From Meconema thalassinum (lineage: Eukaryota; Arthropoda; Insecta; Orthoptera; Tettigoniidae), in NCBI GenBank assembly GCA_946902985.2, contig OX336388.2, positions 1,695,173,978 to 1,695,237,977 of the forward strand: a stretch of DNA of 64,000 bases, in the 5' to 3' direction. The notes below the pieces were generated by a model. The model saw only the letters and a list, made by a program, of their open reading frames with translations, made no database searches and was not told where the DNA came from. Below, one piece after another: positions 1 to 14,700 of this stretch. The stretch's first letter is position 1; each line of letters starts with the position of its first letter. The translations under genes and the position numbers were made by a program.

Positions 1-1197
1 TTCTAATTATGACAAGTAACTGTAATTTCGATACAAATTTTGGCAAGTAACAGTAACTTCGTTACTAATTATGACCGGTAACAGTAACTTCGATACTAAT
101 TATGACAGGAAACTGTAACTTCGTTACTAATTATGACAAGTAATTGTAATTTCGATACAAATTATGACAGGTGACTGTAACTTCGTTACTAATTACGACA
201 AGTAACAGTACCTTCGATGCTAATTATGACAGGTAACTGTAACTTCGATACTAATTATGACAAGGAACTGTAATTTCGATACAAATTATGGCAGGTAACT
301 GTAACTTCGTTACTAATTATGACAAGTAACTGTAATTTCGATACAAATTGTGGCAGGTAACTGTAACTTCGATACTAATTGTGACAGGTAACAGTAACTT
401 CGATACTAATTATGACAAGTATCTGTAACTTCGATACTAATTATGACAGGTAACTGGAACTTCGTTACTAATTATGACAAGTAACTGTAATTTCGATACA
501 AATTATGGCAGGTAACTGTAACTTCGATACTAATTATGGCAGGTAACTGTAACTTCGATACTAATTATGAGAGGTAACAGGAACTTCGATGCTAATTATG
601 ACAGGTAAATGTAAGTTCGTTATTAATTATGACAAGTAACTGTAATTTCGTTACAAATTATGGCAGGTAACAGTACCTTCGATACTAATTATGACAGGTA
701 ACTGTAACTTCAATACTAATTATGACAAGTAACTGTAACTTCGTTACTTATTATGACAAGTAACTCTATTTTTTATAAAAAAATTATGGCAGGTAACTGT
801 AACTTCGATACTAATTAATACAGGTAACAGTAACTTCGATACTAATTATGACAGGTTACTGTAACATCGTTACTAATTTTGTCAAGTAACTGTAACTTCG
901 ATACTAATTATGACAAGTAACTGTAACTTCGATACTAATTGTGACAGGTAACAGTTACTTCGATATTAATTATGACAAGTAACAGTAACTTCGATACTAA
1001 TTATGACAAGTAATTGTAATTTCGATACAAATTTTGGCAGGTAACTGTAACTTCAATACTAATTATGACAGGTAACAGTTACTTCGATACTAATTATGAC
1101 AGGTAACTGTAACAGCGTTACTAATTATGTCAAGTAACTTTAATTTCGATACTAATTATGGCAGTTAACTGTAACTTCATTACTAATTATGACAAGT
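1..1197 (+). repeat. Satellite duplication A, copy 1
   Basis: The variant pattern of monomers from 1 to about 1197 recurs at 4072-5206. The offset is 4071 bp at first, then 4009 bp after copy 2 loses two monomers (62 bp, near 4350). Shared rare markers include TTGGCAAGTAACAG (40 and 4111), GAGGTAACAGG (571 and 4580) and a CTATT-containing A/T-rich monomer (766 and 4775). The copies part at 1197, where this one reads AAGTCCCTG and the other AAGTAACTG. Confidence 0.8.
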
Positions 1198-1505
1198 CCC
1201 TGTAATTTCGATAAATTATGGCAGGTAACTGTAACTTCGATACTAATTATAACAAGTAAATGTAACTTCGATACTAATTATGAGCGGTAACTGGAACTTC
1301 GTTACTAATTATGACAAGTAACTGTAATTTCGATACAAATTATGGCAGGTAACTGTAACTTCGATACTAATTATGACAGGTAACTGTAACTTCGATACTA
1401 ATTATGACAAGTAACTGTAATTTCGATAAAAATTTAGACAGGTAACAGTAACTTCGATAATAATTATGACAAGTAACTGGAACTTTGTTACTAATTATGA
1501 CAAGT

Positions 1506-1520
1506 AACTGTAATTTTGAT
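1506..1520 (+). repeat. Left target-site duplication of the SINE
   Basis: Fifteen bases, AACTGTAATTTTGAT, are repeated perfectly at 1854-1868 on the other side of the SINE. Both copies carry the uncommon TTTTGAT variant where most monomers have TTTCGAT. The match is therefore a real duplication made on insertion and not just satellite periodicity. Confidence 0.9.
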
Positions 1521-1853
1521 AGGCCTCCGTGGCATAGGCAGCAGCATGCCGGCCTCTCACCGCTGGGTCCGTGGTTCAAATCCCGGTCACTCCAGGTGAG
1601 ATCTGTGCTGGACAAAACGGAGGCAGACAGGTTTTTCTCCGGGTACTCCGGTTTTCCCTGTCAAAATTTCATTCCAGCAACACTCTCCACTATCATTTCA
1701 TTTCATCTGTCATTCATTTAATCATTGCCCCAGAGGAGTGCGTCAGGCCTCGGCAGCCGGCACAGTTCATATCCTCGCCGCTAGATGGGGGGCTTCATTC
1801 ATTCCATTCCTGACCCGGTCAGAGACTGGAAGCAGGCTGTGGATATTCATTTC
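1521..1853 (+). mobile_element. tRNA-derived SINE inserted in the satellite
   Basis: A 333-bp GC-richer insert between perfect 15-bp direct repeats. The 5' part (about 1521-1595) is tRNA-like, with A-box and B-box promoter elements. It is followed by a tRNA-unrelated body and a 3' end at GGATATTCATTTC without a poly(A) tail. SINEs of this type are transcribed by RNA polymerase III and mobilised by a partner LINE. Removing the SINE and one repeat copy restores an exact 31-bp monomer, so this is a simple target-primed insertion. I recognise the body as a widespread insect SINE but cannot name the family with certainty. Short reading frames across it (about 1367-1813) have no coding character. 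Confidence 0.88.
1530..1583 (+). promoter_or_regulatory. Internal Pol III promoter of the SINE (A and B boxes)
   Basis: A box: TGGCATAGGCAGC from 1530, close to the TGGCNNAGTNGG consensus. B box: GGTTCAAATCC at 1573-1583, matching the GGTTCRANNCC consensus exactly. The boxes start about 43 bp apart, within the range of tRNA genes. The tRNA-like head lacks convincing cloverleaf pairing by eye, so it is a SINE head and not a functional tRNA gene. Confidence 0.82.
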
Positions 1854-1868
1854 AACTGTAATTTTGAT
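1854..1868 (+). repeat. Right target-site duplication of the SINE
   Basis: Perfect copy of 1506-1520. The satellite resumes in phase directly after it with ACAAATTATGGCAGG. Confidence 0.9.
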
Positions 1869-4071
1869 ACAAATTATGGCAGGTAACTGTAACTTCGATA
1901 ATAATTATGACAGGTAACAGTAACTTCGATACTAGTTATGACAAGTAACTGTAACTTCGATACTAATTATGACGGGTAACTGTAACTTCGATACTAATTA
2001 TGACAAGTAACTGTAACTTCGTTACTAATTATGACAAGTAACTGTAATTATGATAAAAAATTATGGCAGGTAAATGTAACTTCGATACTAATTATGAGAG
2101 GTAACAGTAACTTCGATACTAATTATGACAGGTAACAGCAACTTCGTTACTAATTATGACAAGTAACTGTAATTTCGATACTAATTATGGCAGGTAAATG
2201 TAACTTCGTTACTAAGTATGAGAATTACCTTAAATTTCGATACAAATTATGGCAGGTAACTGTAATTTCGATACTAATTATGACAGGTAACAGTATCTTC
2301 GATACTAATTATGACAAGGAACTGTAATTTCGATACAAATTATGGCAGGTAACTGTAACTTCGTTACTAATTATGACAATTCCCAGTAATTTCGATACAA
2401 ATTATGGCAAGTAACTGTAATTTCGATACTAATTATGACAGGTAACTGTAACTTCGATACTAATTATGACAGGAAACTGTAGCTTCGTTACTAATTATGA
2501 CAATTAACTGTAATTTCGATACAAATTATGACAGGTAACTGTAACTTTGTTACTAATTATGACAAGTAACTGTAATTTCGATACAAATTATGGCAGGTAA
2601 CAGCAACTTCGATACTAATTAGACAGGTAACTGTAACTTCAATACTAATTATGACAGGAAACTCTACCTTCGTTACTAATTATGACAAGTAACTGTAATT
2701 TTGATAAACAATTATGGTAGGTAACTGTAACTTCAATACTAGTTATGACAGGTAACATTAACTTCGATACTAATTATGACAGGTAACTGTAACTTCGTTA
2801 CTAATTATGACAAGTAACTTTAATTTTGATACTAATTATGGCAGGTAACTGTAACTTCGTTACTAATTATGACAAGTCACTGTAATTTCGATAAAAATTA
2901 CGGCAGGTAACTGTAACCTCGATACTAATTATGACAAGTAAATGTAATTTCGATATTAATTATGACAGGTAACTGTAACTTCGTTACTAATTATGACATG
3001 TAACTGTAATTTCGATACTTATTATGACAGGTAACTGTAACTTCGTTACTAATTATGACAAGTAACTGTAATTTCGATACAAATTATGGCAGGTAACTGT
3101 AACTTCGATACTAATTATGACAGGTAACAGTAACTTCGATACTAATTATGACAAGTAACTATAACTTCGATACAAATTATGACAGGTAACTTTAACTTCG
3201 ATACTAATTATGACAAGAAACTCTAACTTCGTTACTAATTATGACAAGTAACTGTAATTTTGAAAAAAAATTATGGTAGGTAACTGTAACATCAATACTT
3301 ATTATGACAGGTAACAGTAACGTCGATACTAATTATGACAAGTAACAGTACCTTCGATGCTAATTATGACAGGTACCTGTAACTTCGATACTAATTATGA
3401 CAAGGAACTGTAATTTCGATACTAATTATTGCAGGTAACTGTAACTTCGTTACTAATTATGACAAGTAACTGTAATTTCGTTACATATTATGGCAGGTAA
3501 TTGTAATTTCGATACTAATTATGACAGGTAACAGTAACTTCGATACTAATTATGACAAGTAACAGTAACATCGATACTAATTATGACAAGTAATTGTAAC
3601 TTCGATACTAATAATGACAGGTAAATGTAACTTCGTTACTAATTATGACAAGTAACTGTAATTTCGATACAAATTTTGGCAGGTAACTGTAACTTCCATG
3701 CTAATTATGACAGGTAACAGTAACTTCGATACTAATTATGACAAGTAAATGTAACTTCGATACTAATTAAGACAGGTAACTGTAACTTCGTTACTAATTA
3801 TGACAAGTAACTGTAATTTCGATACAAATTATGGCGGGTAACTGTAACTTCGATACTAATTATGACAAGAAACTCTAACTTCGTTACTAATTTTGACAAG
3901 TATCTGTAATTTTGATAAAAAATTATGGTAGGTAACTGTAACTTCAATACTAATTATGACAGGTAAGAGTAATATCGATACTAATTATTACAGGAAACTG
4001 TAACTTCGATACTAATTATGACAAGGAACTGTAATTTCGATACAAATTATGGCAGGTAACTGTAACTTCGT

Positions 4072-5206
4072 TTCTAATTATGACAAGTAACTGTAATTTC
4101 GATACAAATTTTGGCAAGTAACAGTAACTTCGTTACTAATTATGACCGGTAACAGTAACTTCGATACTAAGTATGACAGGAAACTGTAACTTCGTTACTA
4201 ATTATGACAAGTAACTGTAATTTCGATACAAATTATGACAGGTGACTGTAACTTCGTTACTAATTACGACAAGTAACAGTACCTTCGATGCTAATTATGA
4301 CAGGTAACTGTAACTTCGATACTAATTATGACAAGGAACTGTAATTTCGATACAAATTGTGGCAGGTAACTGTAACTTCGATACTAATTGTGACAGGTAA
4401 CAGTAACTTCGATACTAATTATGACAAGTATCTGTAACTTCGATACTAATTATGACAGGTAACTGGAACTTCGTTACTAATTATGACAAGTAACTGTAAT
4501 TTCGATACAAATTATAGCAGGTAACTGTAACTTCGATACTAATTATGGCAGGTAACTGTAACTTCGATACTAATTATGAGAGGTAACAGGAACTTCGATG
4601 CTAATTATGACAGGTAACTGTAAGTTCGTTATTAATTATGACAAGTAACTGTAATTTCGTTACAAATTATGGCAGGTAACAGTACCTTCGATACTAATTA
4701 TGACAGGTAACTGTAACTTCAATACTAATTATGACAAGTAACTGTAACTTCGTTACTTATTATGACAAGTAACACTATTTTTGATAAAAATATTATGGCA
4801 GGTAACTGTAACTTCGATACTAATTAATACAGGTAACAGTAACTTCGATACTAATTATGACAGGTTACTGTAACATCGTTACTAATTTTGTCAAGTAACT
4901 GTAACTTCGATACTAATTATGACAAGTAACTGTAACTTCGATACTAATTGTGACAGGTAACAGTTACTTCGATATTAATTATGACAAGTAACAGTAACTT
5001 CGATACTAATTATGACAAGTAATTGTAATTTCGATACAAATTTTGGCAGGTAACTGTAACTTCAATACTAATTATGACAGGTAACAGTTACTTCGATACT
5101 AATTATGACAGGTAACTGTAACATCGTTACTAATTATGACAAGTAACTTTAATTTCGATACTAATTATGGCAGTTAACTGTAACTTCATTACTAATTATG
5201 ACAAGT
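4072..5206 (+). repeat. Satellite duplication A, copy 2
   Basis: Second copy of the 1-1197 monomer pattern, two monomers shorter. The 10.9-kb tandem duplication starts only at about 5763, so this is a separate event. Confidence 0.8.
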
Positions 5207-5762
5207 AACTGTAATTTCGATACATATTTTGGCAGGTAACTGTAACTTCGATACTAATTATGACAGGTAACAGTAACTTCGATTCTAATTATGACAAGTA
5301 ACTGTAACTTCGATACTAATTATGACAGGTAACTGTAACTTCGTTTCTAATTATGACAAGTAACTGTAATTTCGATACAAATTATGGCAGGTAACTGTAA
5401 CTTCAATACTAATTATGACAGGTAACAGTAACTTCGACACTAATTATGACAAGTAACTATAACATCGATACAAATTATGACAGGTAACTGTAACTTCGAT
5501 ACTAATTATGACAAGAAACTCTAACTTCGTTACTAATTATGACAAGTAACTGTAATTTTGATAAAAAATTATGGTAGGTAACTGTAACTTCAATACTAAT
5601 TATGACAGGTAACAGTAACGTCGATAGTAATTATGACAAGTAACAGTACCTTCGATGCTAATTATGACCAGTAACTGTAACTTCGATACTAATTATGACA
5701 AGGAACTGTAATTTCGATACAAATTATGGCAGGTAACTGTAACTTCGTTACTAATTATGACA

Positions 5763-8700
5763 AGTAACTGTAATTTCGTTACAAATTATGGCAGGTAATT
5801 GTAATTTCGATACTAATTATGACAGGTAACAGTAACTTCGATACTAATTATGACAAGTATCTGTAACTTCGATACTAATTATGGCAGGTAACTGTAACTT
5901 CGATACTAATTATGGCAGGTAACTGTTACTTCGATACTAATTATGACAAGGAACTGTAATTTCGATACAAATTGTGGCAGGTAACTGTAACTTCGATACT
6001 AATTATGACAGGTAACAGTAACTTCGATACTAATTATGACAAGTATCTGTAACTTCGATACTAATTATGGCAGGTAACTGTAATTTCGATACATATTTTG
6101 GCAGGTAACTGTAACTTCGATACTAATTATGACAGGTAACAGTAACTTCGATTCTAATTATGACAAGTAACTGTAACTTCGATACTAATTATGACAGGTA
6201 ACTGTAAAATCGATACTAATTATGACCAGTAACTGTAACTTCGATACTAATTATGACAGGTAACAGTAACTTCGATACTAATTATGACAAGTATCTGTAA
6301 CTTCGATACTAATTATGGCAGGTAACTGTAACTTCGATACTAATTATGGCAGGTAACTGTTACTTCGATACTAATTATGACAAGGAACTGTAATTTCGAT
6401 ACAAATTGTGGCAGGTAACTGTAACTTCGATACTAATTATGACAGGTAACAGTAACTTCGATACTAATTATGACAAGTATCTGTAACTTCGATACTAATT
6501 ATGGCAGGTAACTGTAATTTCGATACATATTTTGGCAGGTAACTGTAACTTCGATACTAATTATGACAAGTAACTGTAACTTCGATACTAATTGTGACAG
6601 GTAACAGTTACTTCGATATTAATTATGACAAGTAACAGTAACTTCGATACTAATTATGACAAGTAATTGTAATTTCGATACAAATTTTGGCAGGTAACTG
6701 TAACTTCAATACTAATTATGACAGGTAACAGTTACTTCGATACTAATTATGACAGGTAACTGTAACAGCGTTACTAATTATGACAAGTAACTTTAATTTC
6801 GATACTAATTATGGCAGTTAACTGTAACTTCATTACTAATTATGACAAGTAACTGTAATTTCGATACATATTTTGGCAGGTAACTGTAACTTCGATACTA
6901 ATTATGACAGGTAACAGTAACTTCGACACTAATTATGACAAGTAACTATAACATCGATACAAATTATGACAGGTAACTGTAACTTCGATACTAATTATGA
7001 CAAGAAACTCTAACTTCGTTACTAATTATGACAAGTAACTGTAATTTTGATAAAAAATTATGGTAGGTAACTGTAACTTCAATACTAATTATGACAGGTA
7101 ACAGTAACGTCGATAGTAATTATGACAAGTAACAGTACCTTCGATGCTAATTATGACCAGTAACTGTAACTTCGATACTAATTATGACAAGGAACTGTAA
7201 TTTCGATACAAATTATGGCAGGTAACTGTAACTTCGTTACTAATTATGACAAGTAACTGTAATTTCGATACAAATTATGACAGGTGACTGTAACTTCGTT
7301 ACTAATTACGACAATTAACAGTACCTTCGATGCTAATTATGGCAGGTAACTGTAACTTCGATACTAATTATGACAAGGAACTGTAATTTCGATACAAATT
7401 ATGGCAGGTAACTGTAACTTCGTTACTAATTATTACAAGTAACTGTAATTTCGATACAAATTGTGGCAGGTAACTGTAACTTCGATACTAATTATGACAG
7501 GTAACAGTAACTTCGATACTAATTATGACAAGTATCTGTAACTTCGATACTAATTATGGCAGGTAACTGTAACTTCGATACTAATTATGGCAGGTAACTG
7601 TTACTTCGATACTAATTATGAGAGGTAACAGGTACTTCGATGCTGATTATGACAGGTAACTGTAACTTCGTTACTAATTATGACAAGTAACTGTAATTTC
7701 GTTACAAATTATGGCAGGTGACAGTACCTTCGATACTAATTATGACAGGTAACTGTAACTTCAATACTAATTATGACAAGTAACTGTAACTTCGTTATTA
7801 ATTGTGACAAGTAACTCTATTTTTGATTAAAAATTATGGCAGGTAACTGTAACTTCGATACTAATTAATACAGGTAACAGTAACTTCGATACTAATTATG
7901 ACAGGTTACTGTAACATCGTTACTAATTTTGTCAAGTAACTGTAACTTCGATACTAATTATGACAAGTAACTGTAACTTCGATACTAATTGTGACAAGTA
8001 ACAGTTACTTCGATATTAATTATGACAAGTAACAGGAACTTCGATACTAATTATGACAAGTAATTGTAATTTCGATACAAATTTTGGCAGGTAACTGTAA
8101 CTAACTGTAACTGTACTAATTATCACAGGTAACTGTAACAGCGTTACTAATTATGACAAGTAACTTTAATTTCGATACTAATTATGGCAGTTAACTGTAA
8201 CTTCGTTACTAATTATGACAAGTCCCTGTAATTTCGATAAATTATGGCAGGTAACTGTAACTTCGATACTAATTATGACAAGTAAATGTAACTTCGATAT
8301 TAATTATGACAGGTAACTGTAACTTCGTTACTAATTATGACAAGTAACTGTAATTTCGATACATATTTTGGCAGGTAACTGTAACTTCGATACTAATTAT
8401 GACAGGTAACAGTAACTTCGATTCTAATTATGACAAGTAACTGTAACTTCGATACTAATTATGACAAGTAACTGTAACTTCGTTACTAATTATGACAAGT
8501 AACTGTAATTTCGATACAAATTATGGCAGGTAACTGTAACTTCAATACTAATTATGACAGGTAACAGTAACTTCGACACTAATTATGACAAGTAACTATA
8601 ACATCGATACAAATTATGACAGGTAACTGTAACTTCGATACTAATTATGACAAGAAACTCTAACTTCGTTACTAATTATGACAAGTAACTGTAATTTTGA

Positions 8701-11700
8701 TAAAAAATTATGGTAGGTAACTGTAACTTCAATACTAATTATGACAGGTAACAGTAACGTCGATACTAATTATGACAAGTAACAGTACCTTCGATGCTAA
8801 TTATGACCAGTAACTGTAACATCGATACTAATTATGACAAGAAACTGTAATTTCGATACAAATTATGGCAGGTAACTGTAACTTCGTTACTAATTATGAC
8901 AAGTAACTGTAATTTCGTTACAAATTATGGCAGGTAATTGTAATTTCGATACTAATTATGACAGGTAACGGTAACTTCGATACTAATAATGACAAGTAAC
9001 AGTAACTTCGATACTAATTATGACAAGTAATTGTAACTTCGATACTAATAATGACAGGTAACTGTAACTTCGTTACTAATTATGACAAGTAACTGTAATT
9101 TCGATACAAATTTTGGCAGGTAACTGTAACTTCAATACTAATTATGACAGGTAACAGTAACTTCGATACTAATTATGACAAGTAACTGTTACTTCGATAC
9201 TAATTATGACAGGTAACTGTAACTTCGTTACTAATTATGACAAGTAACTGTAATTTCGATACAAATTATGGCGGGTAACTGTAACTTCGATACTAATTAT
9301 GACATGTAACAGTAACCTCGATACTAATTATGACAAGTAACTATAACTTCGATACAAATTATGACAGGTAACTGTAACTTCTATACTAATTATGACAAGA
9401 AACTCTAACTTCGTTACTAATTATGACAAGTAACTGTAATTTTGATAAAAAATTATGGTAGGTAACTGTAACTTTTATACTAATTATGACAGGTAACAGT
9501 AACTTCGATACTAATTATGACAGGGAACTGTCACTTCGTTACTAATTATGACAAGTAACTTTATTTTCAATACTAATTATGGCAGGTAACTGAAACTTCG
9601 TTACTAATTATGACAAGTCCCTGTAATTTTGATAAAAATTATGGCAGGTAACTGTAACTTCCATAATAATTATGACAGGTAACAGTATCTTCGATACTAA
9701 TTATGACAGGAAACTGTAACTTCGTTACTAATTATGACAAGTAACTGTAATTTCGATACAATTTATGACAGATAACTGTAACTTCGTTACTAATTATGAC
9801 AAGTAACAGTACCATCGATGCTAGTTATGACAGGTAAATGTAACTTCGATACTAATTATGACAAGGAACTGTAATTTCGATACAAATTATGGCAGGTACT
9901 GTAACTTCGTTACTAATTATGACATGTAACTGTAATTTCGATACAAATTTTGGCTGGTAACTTAGTTACTAATTATGACAAGTAACAGTACCATCGATGC
10001 TAATTATGACAGGTAACTGTAACTTCGATACTAATTATGACAAGTAACTGTAATTTCGATAAAAATTATGACAGGTAACAGTAACTTCGATAATTAACTG
10101 TAATTATGATAAAAATTATGGCAGGTAACTGTAACATCGATACTAATTATGAGAGGTAACAGTAACTTCGATACTAATTATGACAGGTAACAGCAACGTC
10201 GTTACTGATTATGGCATTTAACTGTAATTTCGATACTAATTATGGCAGGTAAATGTAACTTCGTTACTAATTATGAGAAGTAACTTTAATTTCGATACAA
10301 ATTATGGCAGGTTACTGTAATTTCGATACTAATTATGACAGGTAGCAGTTACTTCGATACTAATTATGACAAGTAACTGTAACTTCGATACTAATTATGA
10401 CAGGTAACTGTAACTTCGATACTAATTATGACAAGTAACTGTAATTTCGATAAAAATTAAGACAGGTAACAGTAACTTCGATAATAATTATGACAAGTAA
10501 CTGGAACTTTGTTACTAATTATGACAAGTAACTGTAATTTCGATACAAATTATGGCAGGTAACTGTAACTTCGATACTAATTATGACAGGTAACAGTAAC
10601 TTCGATACTAATTATGACAAGTAACTGTAACTTCGATACTAATTATGACAGGTAACTGTAAAATCGATACTAATTATGACCAGTAACTGTAACTTCGATA
10701 CTAATTATGACAAGGAACTGTAATTTCGATACAAATTATGGCAGGTAACTGTAACTTCGTTACTAATTATGACAAATAACTGTAATTTCGTTACAAATTA
10801 TGGCAGGTAATTGTAATTTCGATACTAATTATGACAGGTAACAGTAACTTCGATACAATTATCACAAGTATCTGTAAATTCGATACTAATTATGACAGGT
10901 AACTGGAACTTCGTTACTAATTATGACAAGTAACTGTAATTTCGATACAAATTATGGCAGGTAACTGTAACTTCGATACTAATTATGGCAGGTAACTATT
11001 ACTTCGATACTAATTATGAGAGGTAACAGGAACTTCGATGCTGATTATGACAGGTAACTGTAACTTCGTTACTAATTATGACAAGTAACTGTAATTTCGT
11101 TACAAATTATGGCAGGTAACAGTACCTTCGTTACTAATTATGACAGGTAACTGTAACTTCAATACTAATTATGACAAGTAACTGTAACTTCGTTATTAAT
11201 TATGACAAGTACCTCTATTTTTGATAAAAAAATATGGCAGGTAACTGTAACTTCGATACTAATTAATACAGGTAACAGTAACTTCGATACTAATTATGAC
11301 AGGTTACTGTAACATCGTTACTAATTTTGTCAAGTAACTGTATCTTCGATACTAATTATGACAAGTAACTGTAACTTCGATACTAATTGTGACAGGTAAC
11401 AGTTACTTCGATATTAATTATGACAAGTAACTGTAACTTCGATACTAATTATGACAAGTAATTGTAATTTCGATACAAATTTTGGCAGGTAACATTTACT
11501 TCGATACTAATTATGACAGTTAACTGTAACAGCGTTACTAATTATGACAAGTAACTTTAATTTCGATACTAATTATGGCAGTTAACTGTAACTTCGTTAC
11601 TAATTATGACAAGTCCCTGTAATTTCGATAAATTATGGCAGGTAACTGTAACTTCGATACTAATTATGACAAGTAAATGTAACTTCGATATTAATTATGA

Positions 11701-14700
11701 CAGGTAACTGTAACTTCGTTACTAATTATGACAAGTAACTGTAATTTCGATACATATTTTGGCAGGTAACTGTAACTTCGATACTAATTATGACAGGTAA
11801 CAGTAACTTCGATTCTAATTATGACAAGTAACTGTAACTTCGATACTAATTATGACAAGTAACTGTAACTTCGTTACTAATTATGAAAAGTAACTGTAAT
11901 TTCGATACAAATTATGGCAGGTAACTGTAACTTCAATACTAATTATGACAGGTAACAGTAACTTCGATACTATTTATGACAAGTAACTATAACATCGATA
12001 CAAATTATGACAGGTAACTGTAACTTCGATACTAATTATGACAAGAAACTCTAACTTCGTTACTAATTATGACAAGTAACTGTAATTTTGATAAAAAATT
12101 ATGGTAGGTAACTGTAACTTTTATACTAATTATGACAGGTAACAGTAACTTCGATACTAATTATGACAGGGAACTGTCACTTCGTTACTAATTATGACAA
12201 GTAACTTTATTTTCAATACTAATTATGGCAGGTAACTGAAACTTCGTTACTAATTATGACAAGTCCCTGTAATTTTGATAAAAATTATGGCAGGTAACTG
12301 TAACTTCCATACTATTTATGACAGGTAACAGTATCTTCGATACTAATTAGGACAGGAAACTGTAACTTCGTTACTAATTATGACAAGTAACTGTAATTTC
12401 GATACAATTTATGACAGATAACTGTAACTTCGTTACTAATTATGACAAGTAACAGTACCATCGATGCTAGTTATGACAGGTAAATGTAACTTCGATACTA
12501 ATTATGACAAGGAACTGTAATTTCGATACAAATTATGGCAGGTACTGTAACTTCGTTACTAATTATGACAAGTAACTGTAATTTCGATACAAATTTTGGC
12601 TGGTAACTTAGTTACTAATTATGACAAGTAACAGTACCATCGATGCTAATTATGACAGGTAACTGTAACTTCGATACTAATTATGACAAGTAACTGTAAT
12701 TTCGATAAAAATTATGACAGGTAACAGTAACTTCGATAATTAACTGTAATTATGATAAAAATTATGGCAGGTAACTGTAACTTCGATACTAATTATGAGA
12801 GGTAACAGTAACTTCGATACTAATTATGACAGGTAACAGCAACGTCGTTACTGATTATGGCAAGTAACTGTAATTTCGATACTAATTATGGCAGGTAAAT
12901 GTAACTTCGTTACTAATTATGAGAAGTAACTTTAATTTCGATACAAATTATGGCAGGTTACTGTAATTTCGATACTAATTATGACAGGTAGCAGTTACTT
13001 CGATACTAATTATGACAAGTAACTGTAAATTCGATACTAATTATGACAGGTAACTGTAACTTCGATACTAATTATGACAAGTAACTGTAATTTCGATAAA
13101 AATTAAGACAGGTAACAGTAACTTCGATAATAATTATGACAAGTAACTGGAACTTTGTTACTAATTATGACAAGTAACTGTAATTTCGATACAAATTATG
13201 GCAGGTAACTGTAACTTCGATACTAATTATGACAGGTAACAGTAACTTCGATACTAATTATGACAAGTAACTGTAACTTCGATACTAATTATGACAGGTA
13301 ACTGTAAAATCGATACTAATTATGACCTGTAACTGTAACTTCGATACTAATTATGACAAGGAACTGTAATTTCGATACAAATTATGGCAGGTAACTGTAA
13401 CTTCGTTACTAATTATGACAAATAACTGTAATTTCGTTACAAATTATGGCAGGTAATTGTAATTTCGATACTAATTATGACAGGTAACAGTAACTTCAAT
13501 ACTAATTATGACAAGTAACTGTAACTTCGTTATTAATTATGACAAGTAACTCTATTTTTGATAAAAAATTATGGCAGGTAACTGTAACTTCGATACTAAT
13601 TATGGCAGGTAACTGTTACTTCGATACTAATTATGAGAGGTAACAGGAACTTCGATGCTGATTATGACAGGTAACTGTAACTTCGTTACTAATTATGACA
13701 AGTAACTGTAATTTCGTTACAAATTATGGCAGGTAACAGTACCTTCGATACTAATTATGACAGGTAACTGTAACTTCAATACTAATTATGACAAGTAACT
13801 GTAACTTCGTTATTAATTATGACAAGTAACTCTATTTTTGATAAACAATTATGGCAGGTAACTGTAACTTCGATACTAATTAATACAGGTAACAGTAACT
13901 TCGATACTAATTATGACAGGTTACTGTAACATCGTTACTAATTTTGTCAAGTAACTGTATCTTCGATACTAATTATGACAAGTAACTGTAACTTCGATAC
14001 TAATTGTGACAGGTAACAGTTACTTCGATATTAATTATGACAAGTAACTGTAACTTCGATACTAATTATGACAAGTAATTGTAATTTCGATACAAATTTT
14101 GGCAGGTAACTGTAACTTCAATACTAATTATGACAGGTAACAGTTACTTCGATACTAATTATGACAGTTAACTGTAACAGCGTTACTAATTATGACAAGT
14201 AACTTTAATTTCGATACTAATTATGGCAGTTAACTGTAACTTCGTTACTAATAATGACAAGTCCCTGTAATTTCGATAAATTATGGCAGGTAACTGTAAC
14301 TTCGATACTAATTATGACAAGTAAATGTAACTTCGATATTAATTATGACAGGTAACTGTAACTTCGTTACTAATTATGACAAGTAACTGTAATTTCGATA
14401 CATATTTTGGCAGGTAACTGTAACTTCGATACTAATTATGACAGGTAACAGTAACTTCGATTCTAATTATGACAAGTAACTGTAACTTCGATACTAATTA
14501 TGACAAGTAACTGTAACTTCGTTACTAATTATGACAAGTAACTGTAATTTCGATACAAATTATGGCAGGTAACTGTAACTTCAATACTAATTATGACAGG
14601 TAACAGTAACTTCGATACTAATTATGACAAGTAACTATAACATCGATACAAATTATGACAGGTAACTGTAACTTCGATACTAATTATGACAAGAAACTCT

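Larger units (their letters stand above)
1..1520 (+). repeat. 31-bp satellite array, left arm
   Basis: Head-to-tail tandem repeat with a period of 31 bp. The common monomer starts GACAGGTAACTG, continues TAACTTCG and ends ATACTAATTAT. Recurrent variant sites within the monomer are A2/G, G5/A, T11/A, C16/T, A21/T and T25/A. All copies read the same way. Because 31 is not a multiple of 3 and TAA is frequent, no long reading frame survives. The array continues beyond the left window edge, so its true start is not seen. Confidence 0.98.

Noticed and set aside
1..1520. Telomeric repeat
   Set aside because: The unit is 31 bp and unrelated to TTAGG or TTAGGG; no such runs were seen in the window.
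1521..1595. Functional tRNA gene
   Set aside because: A and B boxes are present, but the arms do not pair convincingly into a cloverleaf and the sequence continues as a SINE with target duplications.
1367..1813. Small reading frames over and around the SINE
   Set aside because: They read through satellite and SINE body in arbitrary frames, are under 85 codons and show no protein features.
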